A DNA stretch of 64,000 bases from an uncultured Oscillospiraceae bacterium (GCA_958366985.1 CATXDC010000007.1:62001-126000); one strand, 5' to 3'. Positions 1 through 8,841 are shown, counted from the stretch's first letter. The notes: generated from the letters alone by a model not told the origin. Program-made: numbers and translations.

Positions 1-2
1 CC

Positions 3-3000
3 GAATTGGCTGAATCAGAAAAAAATTTCTTTATCCAAATGGAACATGATGTCATGGACTTTTGGGAAAAGGAAGAATGCTTTAAAAAGCTTAAGGAAAA
101 AAATGCAGGACATGAACGTTTTCGTTTTCTTGACGGCCCTATAACGGCTAACAACCCCATGGGTATTCACCATGCATGGGGCAGAAGTCTTAAAGATATT
201 TTCATTCGTTACAAGGCTCTTAACGGTTATGACTGCCGCTGCCAGAACGGCTTTGACTCACAGGGACTGTGGGTTGAGGTTGAGGTAGAAAAAGAGCTCG
301 GCTTCAAGACAAAGAAAGACATCGAAGAGTATGGTATGGACAAGTTCACCCGCAAGTGCGTTGACAGAGTCAAGCACTTTTCGGGCATCATCACTGAGCA
401 GTCAAAGAGACTCGGTCAGTGGATGGACTGGGACAACTCCTACTACACCAACACAGACAAGAACATCGGCGGAATCTGGCATTTCCTGAAGGTCTGCGAC
501 GACCACGGCTGGATTCAGAGAGAATATAAGCCCATGCCCTGGTGTCCCCGCTGCGGAACATCACTTTCAGAGCACGAGATGACAGGCTCCTACAAGATGC
601 TTACTCATAACTCCGTGTTCTTCAAGCTTCCCGTTCCCGCACTCGGATGCAAAATCATCGCATGGACAACAACCCCCTGGACACTTTCTTCAAACGTAGC
701 CCTTGCCGTTAACCCCGACATCGACTATGTTGAAGTAAAGGTCAAGAGCGATGAGCAGCATGTAATCCTCGCTAAGAACGCTATCAAATACCTTGAGGAC
801 GATAAGCTTGAGGTTATCAGAGGATTCAAGGGCTCAGAGCTTGTAGGTCTCGACTATGAAAACTGCTTCCCCGAAATCGAGGCTCAGCAGGGCTTTGATC
901 ATAAGATCGTTGCATGGGAAGATGTTGACGCTGACGAAGGTACAGGCGTTGTTCATATCGCTCCTGGCTGCGGTGTTGAGGACTATGAATTAGGTCTCCG
1001 CCTTGGTCTTCCCCAGATTATGCCCGTTGACGATATGGGTATATTCCTTCCCAAATTCGGCTGGTTCACAGGTAAGGACAGCCACGACGTTGCTCCCGAA
1101 GTTTTCGACCGTCTTGAAAAAGCCGGCAAACTCTATAAAGTTAAACCCCACGAGCACAGCTATCCCGTCTGCTGGCGCTGCAAGTCAGAAGTTATCTTCC
1201 GTCTTGTTCCCGCATGGTACATCCGTACAGATGAAATCCGTCCGAAGCTCATCGAAGCTGCTTCAAAGGTAAAGTGGGAGCCCGAATCAAACGGCAAGCG
1301 TATGAATGACTGGCTCAACAACATGGGCGACTGGAACATTTCCCGTAAGCGTTACTACGGTATGCCCCTGCCCTTCTATCCCTGTGAGGACTGCGGTCAC
1401 GTTACAGTTATCGGTTCCAAGGCTGAACTGAAAGAAAAGGCTGTTAACCCTGAACTGGTTGACGCTCTTCCCGAAATGCACCGTCCCTGGATTGACGAAA
1501 TCAAGATCAAGTGCCCACACTGCGGCAAGGAGATTTCAAGAGTTACAGAGATCGGTGACGTTTGGCTTGACGCCGGTATCGTTCCTTTCTCAACATTCGG
1601 ATATTTCGATGACAAAGAGGAATGGCGCAAGAACTTCCCTGCCGAATGGGTTACAGAGATGCGTGAGCAGGTTCGTCTGTGGTTCTATTCAATGCTCTTT
1701 ATGAGTACTGTTCTCGAGGGCGTTGCTCCCTATGAGCGTGTACTTTCCTATAACACCGTTGTTGCTGAGGACGGCTCCAAGTTCTCAAAGACAGGCTTCA
1801 TGATTAAGTTTGACGAGGCTGCTGAGAAGATCGGCGCTGATACAGTCCGTTACCTCTATGCAGGTGCTCCTGTTGCCAACGACGTTCGTTTTGGCTTCAA
1901 CCTTGGCGACGAGGCAAGAAGAAAGCTCCTCGGTTTCTGGAACATCTATACTTTCTTCGACACCTATGCACAGCTTGATAAGCCTAACTTCGACAACTAT
2001 ACAGTTGATAAGAACGCACTTACACCTATCGACCGCTGGATGGTAATCCGCACAAACGACTTCATCCGCAAAGCAACAGCTTACATGGATGATTACAAGG
2101 CATATTCACTTGTAAAGGAATTTGAAGTATTCGTTGACGATATTTCCAACTGGTACATCCGCCTTAACCGCCGCCGTTTCTGGAAAACAGACGACGACAG
2201 CGACAAGATGGTTGCTTACTGGACACTGTTCAACGCTCTTCTTACCTGCGTAAAGGTTATGGCTCCCATCATTCCCTTTATGACAGAGCACATCTGGCAG
2301 AAGCTTGTAAGAAACGTTATGCCCTCAGCTCCTCTCTCAGTTCATCTGAGCGACTGGCCGAAGCCTCTTGAGGGATTTGAGGATGACGGCATCATCGAGC
2401 AGACAGCTCTTGCAAGAGGACTTATTGCAAACGCAATGCGCCTTAGAAACGAGCATCAGCTTAAAGTTCGTCAGCCCCTTGCAAAGCTTTACATCTGCTG
2501 TGACGACGAAACAAAGGCAAAGCTTGCCGTTTCCGAGAAGAATATTCTTGACGAGCTCAACATCAAAGAGGCTCAGTATATTTCCGACGTTTCCGTTCTC
2601 GAGGACTTCTACCTTACAGTTAACTTCAAAGCTGCCGGTGCAGTTCTCAAGCAGAATGTAAACAAGATGAAGGCAACTCTTGAGGGACTTTCAGCAGAGG
2701 AAATGGCCGCTCTTGTTGAAAACGTAAAGGCAGGCAAGGCAACAGCTGTTCCCGGCTGGGACGGCGAATATGACGCCAACCTCTTCAACCTCCAGTCAAA
2801 GACCAAGGAAGGCATTGTATCCTGCGACTGCGGCGACGGCATCATCATCGCTCTTGATGTTGTAATTACACCCCAGCTTCGCAAAGAGGGTATTGTAAGA
2901 GACGTTATCCGTCAGTGCCAGCTTCTTCGTAAAGAGGCAGGATATCAGGTTGAGCAGAGAATCAAGGCTTATGTTTTCAGCTCTGATGCAGTTGTAATGG

Positions 3001-3143
3001 AAGCTGCCGAGGAAATGAAGGCTCATATGGCAAACGAACTTCTTGCCGATGAGGTTATCCTTTCAGCTCCCGCAAATTGCGACCTTACAAAGGACGTTGA
3101 AGCTTCTGACGCCACTGTTTCAATCGGTGTTGTAAAGGCTTAA
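3..3143 (+). CDS. ileS: Isoleucyl-tRNA synthetase, IleRS2 type, 5' end cut by window
   Basis: Charges tRNA-Ile with isoleucine in the cytoplasm; class I synthetase of about 1045 residues. The HIGH signature is replaced by G-I-H-H at bases 162-173 (residues 53-56 counted from the TTG at base 6), and the KMSKS loop reads KFSKT at about residues 592-596. An editing (CP1) domain lies between them, and paired-cysteine sites (CPRCG, CWRCK, CEDCG, CPHCG) suggest bound zinc. The GXHH form is known from the bacterial IleRS2 group, which is close to eukaryotic/archaeal enzymes and linked with mupirocin resistance. The frame is open to the window edge, so the TTG at base 6 is only the first possible start; the true start probably lies a few codons upstream. 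A strong terminator follows. Confidence 0.96.
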   Translation, partial: ELAESEKNFFIQMEHDVMDFWEKEECFKKLKEKNAGHERFRFLDGPITANNPMGIHHAWGRSLKDIFIRYKALNGYDCRCQNGFDSQGLWVEVEVEKELGFKTKKDIEEYGMDKFTRKCVDRVKHFSGIITEQSKRLGQWMDWDNSYYTNTDKNIGGIWHFLKVCDDHGWIQREYKPMPWCPRCGTSLSEHEMTGSYKMLTHNSVFFKLPVPALGCKIIAWTTTPWTLSSNVALAVNPDIDYVEVKVKSDEQHVILAKNAIKYLEDDKLEVIRGFKGSELVGLDYENCFPEIEAQQGFDHKIVAWEDVDADEGTGVVHIAPGCGVEDYELGLRLGLPQIMPVDDMGIFLPKFGWFTGKDSHDVAPEVFDRLEKAGKLYKVKPHEHSYPVCWRCKSEVIFRLVPAWYIRTDEIRPKLIEAASKVKWEPESNGKRMNDWLNNMGDWNISRKRYYGMPLPFYPCEDCGHVTVIGSKAELKEKAVNPELVDALPEMHRPWIDEIKIKCPHCGKEISRVTEIGDVWLDAGIVPFSTFGYFDDKEEWRKNFPAEWVTEMREQVRLWFYSMLFMSTVLEGVAPYERVLSYNTVVAEDGSKFSKTGFMIKFDEAAEKIGADTVRYLYAGAPVANDVRFGFNLGDEARRKLLGFWNIYTFFDTYAQLDKPNFDNYTVDKNALTPIDRWMVIRTNDFIRKATAYMDDYKAYSLVKEFEVFVDDISNWYIRLNRRRFWKTDDDSDKMVAYWTLFNALLTCVKVMAPIIPFMTEHIWQKLVRNVMPSAPLSVHLSDWPKPLEGFEDDGIIEQTALARGLIANAMRLRNEHQLKVRQPLAKLYICCDDETKAKLAVSEKNILDELNIKEAQYISDVSVLEDFYLTVNFKAAGAVLKQNVNKMKATLEGLSAEEMAALVENVKAGKATAVPGWDGEYDANLFNLQSKTKEGIVSCDCGDGIIIALDVVITPQLRKEGIVRDVIRQCQLLRKEAGYQVEQRIKAYVFSSDAVVMEAAEEMKAHMANELLADEVILSAPANCDLTKDVEASDATVSIGVVKA

Positions 3144-3162
3144 GCTGTATAAAAATAAAGTG

Positions 3163-3196
3163 AAACCTCCCCGGAGATAATCCGAGGAGGTTTTTT
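3163..3196 (+). terminator. Rho-independent terminator of ileS
   Basis: AAACCTCC (3163-3170) pairs with GGAGGTTT (3187-3194), with an inner CGGA/TCCG stem, followed by a T run. It lies 20 bases after the ileS stop codon. Confidence 0.9.
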
Positions 3197-3228
3197 GTTG
3201 ATATTTTGATAAGATAATAAGATATACA

Positions 3229-3398
3229 GACAAGCAAAGCTTGTCGGGGAACCCCTTGATAGGGTTCCCCACAGAAAAACAGTCCACTGGACTGTTTTTC
3301 CTCCCCTCCTGATCTTATTAAGGTAAAGGAATTTCGTCATCTGCGGATGACGAGGATGGGCTTTGCCCCTCCACCCCACAACCTTTTGTAAAAGGTTG
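3229..3398. repeat. Row of six consecutive inverted repeats
   Basis: Six short perfect hairpins follow each other in a non-coding gap. They are 7 bp at 3229-3245, 9 bp at 3246-3270, 12 bp with a 3-base loop at 3274-3300, 7 bp at 3335-3352, 4 bp at 3358-3368 and 9 bp at 3379-3398. The first two abut. The G-rich and T-rich composition differs from flanking DNA. I recall similar hairpin-rich intergenic pieces in Ruminococcaceae genomes, which would make this a dispersed repeat, but copy number cannot be seen here. The open frame on the minus strand through it looks spurious. Confidence 0.75.
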
Positions 3399-3456
3399 AC
3401 GAAAACTTGAGTGTATGTTGCAAGCAGATTAGAAAGCCATGAGCTAATTTAATTCA

Positions 3457-3488
3457 AAACGGCGCAGGATTTTCCTGCGCCGTTTTTT
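3457..3488 (-). terminator. Bidirectional terminator, 3' of the GH109-like gene
   Basis: A 14-bp GC-rich stem (arms around 3457-3470 and 3474-3487, 3-base loop TTT) is flanked by A and T runs on both sides. It sits between convergent transcription units and can serve both strands. Confidence 0.88.
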
Positions 3489-3499
3489 TACATATTCTC

Positions 3500-4729
3500 T
3501 TACTCTAAGAAGAACATTCCCTCGCCCTGCTGCTTTCTGGTTTTCCACTCTCCACGTGTGAAATCCGGGAACTCAACACAGGCTGAGTTATTCTCTATTG
3601 ACTGAGCTGAAAGAGCTGTTATAGCCATCCAGCAGGCTGCGTCGTACACATCGATAGGTGTATGTCCGTCGCCTTTTCTCACAGCATCAAAGAATGCTTT
3701 GAATACAAGCCAGTCCATTCCGCCGTGGCCGCCCTTTACGCCGAAACGCTTGAACCACTTCCAGATAGGATGACGGTATTTCTTGACCATTCTCTTTCCG
3801 CTTGACTTTATTCCCTCATATTTAAGGTTATGGTTATCATTTACAAAGGTGTTGCCATCCTCTGTATAATATGCCTTTGTACCATGAACCTCAAATCCTC
3901 TGCTGTACATTCTGGGAAGAGTTGTATCAAGCTGGATTGAAATTGTCTCGCCGTTGGCACACTTTATAACGGTAGTGACTATATCGCCCTGAGCAAACTC
4001 AACATCCTTGAGCTTTTTAAGGTTGTCGTACTTATCCATTCTATCGGTTATGTATCTGTGAAGACCCTTTGAGCATGATGCAGTGGAAGTAAGACTTACC
4101 ATTCTGTTACCATAATTTATATTGAGAACCTTTGCGATAGGTCCGATTTCATGGGTAGGATAGTTTTCACAGTTCCTTGTCATATACTCATGAAGTCTGT
4201 AATGCCTGTTTTTCTCTCCGAATGATACCTCGTAACGCAGGTCGTGCTTATATCCGCCGCTGCAGTGTACAACATCACCGAATATTCCCTCTCTTACCAT
4301 GCGAAGTACTGCCAGCTCATACTCACCGTAGCAGCAGTTTTCAAGCATCATAAAGGGTGTTTTTGTCTCTTCATAGCAGTTTACAAGATCCCAGCATTCA
4401 TCAACTGTATATGCTCCGCCAACTTCCATGCCAACGGGCTTTCCTGCTCTCATTGCATCAAGGGCAATCTTGCTGTGTGCTGACCAGCTTGCAGTGATAA
4501 TAACCGCATCTATACTTTTATCATTTAAAATCTCATGGTAATCGGTATAACCTTTGGGCTCACTTCTCCTCATTTTCTTAGCAAGCTTCTGTGCCTGTTC
4601 GATTCTGTCTTCATAAACGTCACATACAGCCGTAACAGTGATATCCTTCATTCTGTACATAACAAGCTGAAGAAGACCAATTCCTCTGCCGCCAAGGCCG
4701 ATTACACCTACATTAAGATGTTCTTTCAT
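3500..4729 (-). CDS. Gfo/Idh/MocA oxidoreductase-fold protein, GH109-like
   Basis: The N-terminus holds a Rossmann NAD-binding motif (VGVIGLGGRG, residues about 8-17). A middle segment reads NYPTHEIGPIAKVL and a late one GGHGGMDW. These resemble family GH109, in which a tightly bound NAD serves a redox-assisted alpha-N-acetylgalactosaminidase reaction. No signal peptide or Tat motif is visible, so the 409-residue protein should be cytoplasmic, acting on imported sugars. A plain sugar dehydrogenase is the alternative. It is transcribed alone from a good promoter (TTGACA, 17 bp, TAGAAT) and preceded by GGAGGG. Confidence 0.85.
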   Translation of the reverse strand: MKEHLNVGVIGLGGRGIGLLQLVMYRMKDITVTAVCDVYEDRIEQAQKLAKKMRRSEPKGYTDYHEILNDKSIDAVIITASWSAHSKIALDAMRAGKPVGMEVGGAYTVDECWDLVNCYEETKTPFMMLENCCYGEYELAVLRMVREGIFGDVVHCSGGYKHDLRYEVSFGEKNRHYRLHEYMTRNCENYPTHEIGPIAKVLNINYGNRMVSLTSTASCSKGLHRYITDRMDKYDNLKKLKDVEFAQGDIVTTVIKCANGETISIQLDTTLPRMYSRGFEVHGTKAYYTEDGNTFVNDNHNLKYEGIKSSGKRMVKKYRHPIWKWFKRFGVKGGHGGMDWLVFKAFFDAVRKGDGHTPIDVYDAACWMAITALSAQSIENNSACVEFPDFTRGEWKTRKQQGEGMFFLE

Positions 4730-4789
4730 CAGTAAAATTCCCTCCGATAAATATAAATTTTATATTTATTTAACATATCGTTACCGCTC

Positions 4790-4818
4790 ATTCTATCATA
4801 GGCAAAAATCCGTGTCAA
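4790..4818 (-). promoter_or_regulatory. Sigma-A promoter of the GH109-like gene
   Basis: On the minus strand TTGACA (4813-4818) and TAGAAT (4790-4795) are 17 bp apart, with a start expected about 55 bases upstream of the ATG. Confidence 0.8.
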
Positions 4819-4881
4819 TGTCAAAACCGGCAAATTAAAGTGTATTTAAATATCATTTTCACACAAAATGCCACTAACAAT

Positions 4882-4910
4882 TTGACTGATTTTCGGAATT
4901 ATGCTAATAT
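4882..4910 (+). promoter_or_regulatory. Sigma-A promoter of the HAD hydrolase
   Basis: TTGACT (4882-4887) and TAATAT (4905-4910) are separated by 17 bp, 36 bases before the ATG of the phosphatase gene. Confidence 0.75.
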
Positions 4911-4946
4911 TCAAATATAGAAAATGGAAAGGAATTAATTCATTCT

Positions 4947-5603
4947 ATGTCCGGTTTAAAATATATCTTTTTCGACCTTGACGGAACTTTAACAAACCCT
5001 GCTGAGGGAATAACCAATTCCGTTGCCTATGCTCTTGAATACTACGGAATTTCGGTTTCGAATAAAACTCAGCTTTACAAATTCATCGGTCCGCCTCTTG
5101 CACAGTCCTTTACGGACTTTTACGGATTTTCTCCTGACAAGGCAAAGGAGGCCGTTGAAAAATACAGGGAATATTTTGCCGACATCGGCATTTTTGAAAA
5201 TAAGGTTTACGAACATATTCCCGAAGTTTTGGAAAAACTTAAAAATGCTGGATTTTCTCTTGCAATGGCCACTTCAAAGCCAGAGGTTTTTGCAAAACGC
5301 ATTGCCGATAAATTTGAGCTTACAAAATATTTCGATTTCATCGGCGGAAGTCTCCTTAATAATTCACGCACTGACAAGGGAGAAGTAATTGAGTATGTAC
5401 TCAGGTCACTTAAAGCCGACAGAGAAAAAACAATCATGATCGGCGACCGCTCCCACGATATACTTGGAGCCAAGAAATGCTCTGTTAAATCATTTGGGGT
5501 CTTATACGGTTTCGGCAGCTTAGATGAGCTCAAAACTGCCGGAGCAGATTATATTGCTGAAACTCCAAAAGAGCTCGAAGCTCTGCTTTTATCATTTAAA
5601 TAA
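4947..5603 (+). CDS. HAD-superfamily phosphatase, phosphoglycolate phosphatase-like
   Basis: A 218-residue cytoplasmic hydrolase. HAD motif I FFDLDGTL carries the nucleophile D10 and the acid/base D12. Motif II lies in MATSKPE and motif IV is MIGDRSHDI. The helical cap between motifs I and II has the size usual for Gph/PpaX/beta-phosphoglucomutase relatives. The substrate cannot be told from sequence; phosphoglycolate or pyrophosphate is typical of this group. It is monocistronic, with its own promoter and a terminator shared with the convergent neighbour. Confidence 0.92.
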   Translation: MSGLKYIFFDLDGTLTNPAEGITNSVAYALEYYGISVSNKTQLYKFIGPPLAQSFTDFYGFSPDKAKEAVEKYREYFADIGIFENKVYEHIPEVLEKLKNAGFSLAMATSKPEVFAKRIADKFELTKYFDFIGGSLLNNSRTDKGEVIEYVLRSLKADREKTIMIGDRSHDILGAKKCSVKSFGVLYGFGSLDELKTAGADYIAETPKELEALLLSFK

Positions 5604-5613
5604 GCAAAAAAAT

Positions 5614-5647
5614 AAACGTCTTTCCGTAAAAAGAAAGACGTTATTTT
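5614..5647. terminator. Bidirectional terminator between convergent genes
   Basis: AACGTCTTTC (5615-5624) pairs perfectly with GAAAGACGTT (5633-5642), flanked by A and T tracts. It serves the HAD gene on the plus strand and the hypothetical gene on the minus strand. Confidence 0.88.
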
Positions 5648-5657
5648 AATCTCTGAT

Positions 5658-6215
5658 TTACTCAACAAATCCTGCTTTTTCAATTTCGCTGCATGCATAA
5701 TCCCTGAGCTCTTTATATATTGTTTCGCCCAGCTTCATAAGCTCCTGATTGTTTTCATCCTCACAGAGCATAGCGAAAGTTTTACCTATATTCTCCTCCA
5801 CGTCAATTCCACGGCGCAGATTCAAATAATAAAAGGAAAAGGCTGTTCCGTCAGTTATATTCTCATAAAATCCCGGGAACTGAGCTTTAAGGTTATCATA
5901 CAGAGCATTGACCGCAGTTGTGGCCAAAATGGGATTTGGCATATAAATATGTGCGCTGGATTCTCCTGTAAATACAGAAAGAACTTTTATTTCATAGAGT
6001 ATTTCAGGATCACCTACAAATTTTTTCAGCGCAGGGTCGTTAAGCTCTTTTGGAGCCGCTTCTGCAAGAATGACTCCTATTTTTTTAGCCTTATCTGCAT
6101 TGCCGTTATTGCGGTGTCTCTTACTCTCTTCAGCAAGCTTTAAAATCTCATTATTATCGTCCGATGAGGAATTGCCGCCTGTGAAAATCTTTATATCGCT
6201 GTCATCAAATCTCAT
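5658..6215 (-). CDS. Hypothetical protein, acidic, cytosolic
   Basis: About 185 residues; not recognised. It has a low-complexity Ser/Asp stretch near residue 15-22, a helical lysine-rich segment (ESKRHRNNGNADKAKK), a mixed core, and a C-terminus rich in Glu and Lys. No signal peptide or membrane segment is visible. An in-frame GTG at 6233 has no well-placed ribosome binding site; the ATG at 6215 has GGTGGG upstream at somewhat long spacing, so I prefer it. It follows the PHP gene on the same strand with a short gap and is likely co-transcribed. Function unknown. Confidence 0.8.
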   Translation of the reverse strand: MRFDDSDIKIFTGGNSSSDDNNEILKLAEESKRHRNNGNADKAKKIGVILAEAAPKELNDPALKKFVGDPEILYEIKVLSVFTGESSAHIYMPNPILATTAVNALYDNLKAQFPGFYENITDGTAFSFYYLNLRRGIDVEENIGKTFAMLCEDENNQELMKLGETIYKELRDYACSEIEKAGFVE

Positions 6216-6257
6216 ATTTCTTTTATTTCCCACCCTTACGGATTAATCTTGATTCAT

Positions 6258-7124
6258 TTATTCGCCAGACACAGCTTTTTTCTCCTGACGCTTTTTCTTC
6301 GCCTTATAAGAAAGCAGCTCGTCGATAATTTCTCCATCTACTCCGCATTCACCTATACTGCGGGGCTTATCGTTATAAAATCCGTGGAAGTCGCTTCCGC
6401 CTGTTTTTACAAGGCCGTGCTGCTGTGCAATTTTCAGCAGTCGCTGTACATCCTCTTCGCTGTGACGTGGATGCCAAACCTCCACTCCGTCAAGGCCTAA
6501 TTCAATAAGCTCATCAAGGAGCTCGTAATTATTATATGCACCGCAGTGAGCCAATACTGCAATACCGCCGGCTTCATGTATTTCTTCAAGAACTTCCTTG
6601 ACATCGGGATATTTAATATCCAGCCCTACATAATTTGAACCACCGGCACAAAACAAGCTTTTATATAAATCGCCGTAAATTTCCGTTGCAAATCCTGCTT
6701 CCATAAGCGCACGCATAATATGCTGCTTGTACAAATTGGTTGAACCGGTAGCACACTTTAATACAAATTCCGGAGTTATGGGGTATTTCTTCGATACCCT
6801 CAGGGTCATATACTGACCTGCACGTCTTCTTGCAAGTGAAATTCTCTTGCATAATCCTTCAAGTCTGTCCGGACTGTCGCATAAATAAGCAAGCATATGA
6901 ACTTTTTGATTTCTCTTACTATCATAAGCAGAAATTTCTACACCCGGTATAACATTAACTCCATAGCGTTTTCCGATTATCTTACCCCTAACCGTTCCGG
7001 CAAGACAATCGTGGTCAGTTATGGCTATGGTCTCAATTCCCCTGTTTTTTGCAAGGGATATAAGTTCTTCAAGTCCAAGGGAACCGTCCGAAAGCTTGGT
7101 ATGACAATGTAAATCTCCTAACAA
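6258..7124 (-). CDS. PHP-domain metal-dependent phosphoesterase
   Basis: A 288-residue protein of the polymerase-and-histidinol-phosphatase fold. Metal ligands are visible in order: HCH (residues 6-8) with D13, TDHD (36-39), VPGVE-type IPGVEIS, AHCG in the middle, and GGSDFHG near the C-terminus. This layout matches RNase AM/YciV and nucleoside 3',5'-bisphosphate phosphatases, so a role in RNA-end or pAp turnover is likely. The start is TTG at 7124, preceded by AAGGGGGAT at good spacing; no better ATG is near. A promoter (TTGCAA, 17 bp, TATAAT) lies upstream. Confidence 0.9.
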   Translation of the reverse strand: MLGDLHCHTKLSDGSLGLEELISLAKNRGIETIAITDHDCLAGTVRGKIIGKRYGVNVIPGVEISAYDSKRNQKVHMLAYLCDSPDRLEGLCKRISLARRRAGQYMTLRVSKKYPITPEFVLKCATGSTNLYKQHIMRALMEAGFATEIYGDLYKSLFCAGGSNYVGLDIKYPDVKEVLEEIHEAGGIAVLAHCGAYNNYELLDELIELGLDGVEVWHPRHSEEDVQRLLKIAQQHGLVKTGGSDFHGFYNDKPRSIGECGVDGEIIDELLSYKAKKKRQEKKAVSGE

Positions 7125-7202
7125 ATTTATCCCCCTTTCACTAAAATTGGCATATTCAGCCTAAATTATGCAGATTTTCTGACAGCATTTTTTATCCTTT
7201 TA

Positions 7203-7231
7203 ATTATACGCCCTTTTTACTTTTATTGCAA
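7203..7231 (-). promoter_or_regulatory. Sigma-A promoter of the PHP gene
   Basis: On the minus strand TTGCAA (7226-7231) and a perfect TATAAT (7203-7208) are 17 bp apart. Confidence 0.75.
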
Positions 7232-7486
7232 TACAACCGGGAATTTCGTTACAAAATTATTAACAAAATTGAAAACAGAAATATTTTTCTCTTTTCCATA
7301 CAGCATATTTGTATTATAATGCTTGTATGATTCATTTCAAATATTACAGAATCATTTGCGGCACACGGTATGCACCGATAAATCGCAACAAATTCACGTT
7401 CATGAATTTATACAAATAGTTATCATATATAACATATTTTATTACTTTTAACTGTAAGTTTTATTGATACAGGGAGTTTTCATATT
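7232..7486. other. AT-rich intergenic region upstream of mnmA
   Basis: The PHP-mnmA gap spans 7125-7486 and is strongly AT-rich. Besides the minus-strand PHP promoter it contains a TATAAT-like box near 7314-7319 on the plus strand with only a weak -35, and a run around 7370-7400 with no clear hairpin. No open frame or RNA gene could be supported. Confidence 0.5.
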
Positions 7487-8524
7487 ATGAGTGCAAAGAT
7501 TTTAATCGGCATGAGCGGTGGCGTAGATTCCTCTGCAGCTGCACTGCTTTTAAAAAGACAAGGCTATGAGGTTGCAGGAGTAACCCTTGATTTACTTGAT
7601 AACAGCACTTTTCCTGAGGATGCAGCAAGGGTTGCACATCAGATAGGAATTGAACACTATGTTTTAAATTTGAAAGATGTATTCCGTAAAAAGGTCATGG
7701 AGCCATTTGCCGATGAGTATTTTAACGGACGCACACCTAACCCCTGTGTTTTGTGTAACTGTGAGATAAAATTCGGAGCCATGCTGGACTTTGCGCTGGA
7801 AAAGGGCTTTGACAAAATCGCCACAGGTCACTACGGAGAAATTATAACTGATGAAAAAGGCGTACATCTTAAAAAATCCTCTTCTCCTAAAGACCAAAGC
7901 TATTTTCTCTCCATGCTGACTCCCTTTCAGCTTTCCCACGCCATGTTTCCCCTTAACTCAATGACAAAAGATGAAACCCGTGCCCTTGCCAAAGAAGCGG
8001 GACTTTCCTCTGCTGAGAAAAAGGACAGCCAGGAAATCTGTTTTATTCCCGACAATGATTACGGAAGCTTCCTTACAAAGTTTACTGGCAGAACTCCAGA
8101 AGATGGAAACTTTATTGACGAAAATGGAAACATCCTTGGCAGACATAAGGGAATTATCCACTACACAATCGGTCAGAGAAAGGGACTTGGTGTAACTTTC
8201 GGAAAGCCCATGTTTGTAATCGGAATAAATCCCCGTGAAAATACAGTAACCTTAGGCGAAAACGGCGCTCAGTACTCATCGAAATTTACAGCAGACAGAG
8301 TGAACATAATAGAAAAGGAATATTCCGGCATAACATTTGAAGCCTTGGTAAAAATCCGCTGTCAGGCAAAACCTGCAAAGGCACTGGTGACTCTTAGGGA
8401 TGACGGCACAATGACAGGTAAATTTGCCGAGCCTCAGCGCTCAGTAACTCTCGGACAGCTTGCGGCAGTATATGTTGATGATTTTGTAGTTGCGGGAGGC
8501 AGAATTATTTCAGTTGAGAAATAA
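7487..8524 (+). CDS. mnmA: tRNA-specific 2-thiouridylase MnmA
   Basis: Adds sulfur to U34 of Lys, Glu and Gln tRNAs, using ATP and a persulfide. The N-terminal PP-loop SGGVDSS (residues 10-16) binds ATP. Catalytic cysteines are C90 (in PCVLCN) and C185 (in QEICF). GHYG and the TIGQRKGLG segment fit the tRNA-binding core. At 345 residues it is slightly shorter than many homologues, mainly through a compact loop near residue 37-45. The start ATG is preceded by a GGGAG site. The sulfur donor gene is not in the window. Confidence 0.96.
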   Translation: MSAKILIGMSGGVDSSAAALLLKRQGYEVAGVTLDLLDNSTFPEDAARVAHQIGIEHYVLNLKDVFRKKVMEPFADEYFNGRTPNPCVLCNCEIKFGAMLDFALEKGFDKIATGHYGEIITDEKGVHLKKSSSPKDQSYFLSMLTPFQLSHAMFPLNSMTKDETRALAKEAGLSSAEKKDSQEICFIPDNDYGSFLTKFTGRTPEDGNFIDENGNILGRHKGIIHYTIGQRKGLGVTFGKPMFVIGINPRENTVTLGENGAQYSSKFTADRVNIIEKEYSGITFEALVKIRCQAKPAKALVTLRDDGTMTGKFAEPQRSVTLGQLAAVYVDDFVVAGGRIISVEK

Positions 8525-8618
8525 ATCAGCAAAAAGACTAGAAAAGTGTCTTCCTGCAAGACAGATTAAAGCTATAAAAACGCCGGTTCTGCCTCTTTCT
8601 GCCAGCGTTTCAGCTTGG

Positions 8619-8647
8619 TTGACAAAACATTTGATTAGTAATATACT
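8619..8647 (+). promoter_or_regulatory. Promoter of tRNA-Ala
   Basis: A perfect TTGACA (8619-8624) and TATACT (8642-8647) are 17 bp apart, 33 bases upstream of the tRNA. Confidence 0.85.
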
Positions 8648-8679
8648 AAATTTGTTATCGGCGCATTTGCGCCATATAA

Positions 8680-8755
8680 GGGCTCGTAGCTCAGTTGGGA
8701 GAGTGCTACATTCGCATTGTAGAAGTCGAGGGTTCGAATCCCTTCGAGTCCACCA
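8680..8755 (+). tRNA. tRNA-Ala (anticodon CGC)
   Basis: A 76-base cloverleaf with encoded CCA. The acceptor stem GGGCTCG/CGAGTCC contains a G3-U70 wobble, the alanine identity element, and the discriminator is A73. The D arm is GCTC/GAGT. The anticodon stem is CTACA/TGTAG with loop TTCGCAT, and the T arm is GAGGG/CCCTT. It reads GCG codons. A terminator hairpin follows directly. Confidence 0.95.
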
Positions 8756-8757
8756 GA

Positions 8758-8789
8758 AACTTCTGCTGAATTTCCGGCAGAAGTTTTTT
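8758..8789 (+). terminator. Terminator of tRNA-Ala
   Basis: AACTTCTGC (8758-8766) pairs with GCAGAAGTT (8777-8785), followed by a T run, 3 bases after the CCA end. Confidence 0.88.
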
Positions 8790-8841
8790 ATTTAGGTTTT
8801 ATTTTACCACATCTTTTGGTATAAAACTGCGGAGTACAATT

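Noticed and set aside
3140..3379. Minus-strand open frame across the hairpin row
   Set aside because: It covers the ileS terminator and palindromes, has no ribosome site and odd composition.
8577..8615. Possible terminator of mnmA
   Set aside because: AAACGCCGG and CCAGCGTTT pair with a mismatch and there is no T run, so support is too weak.
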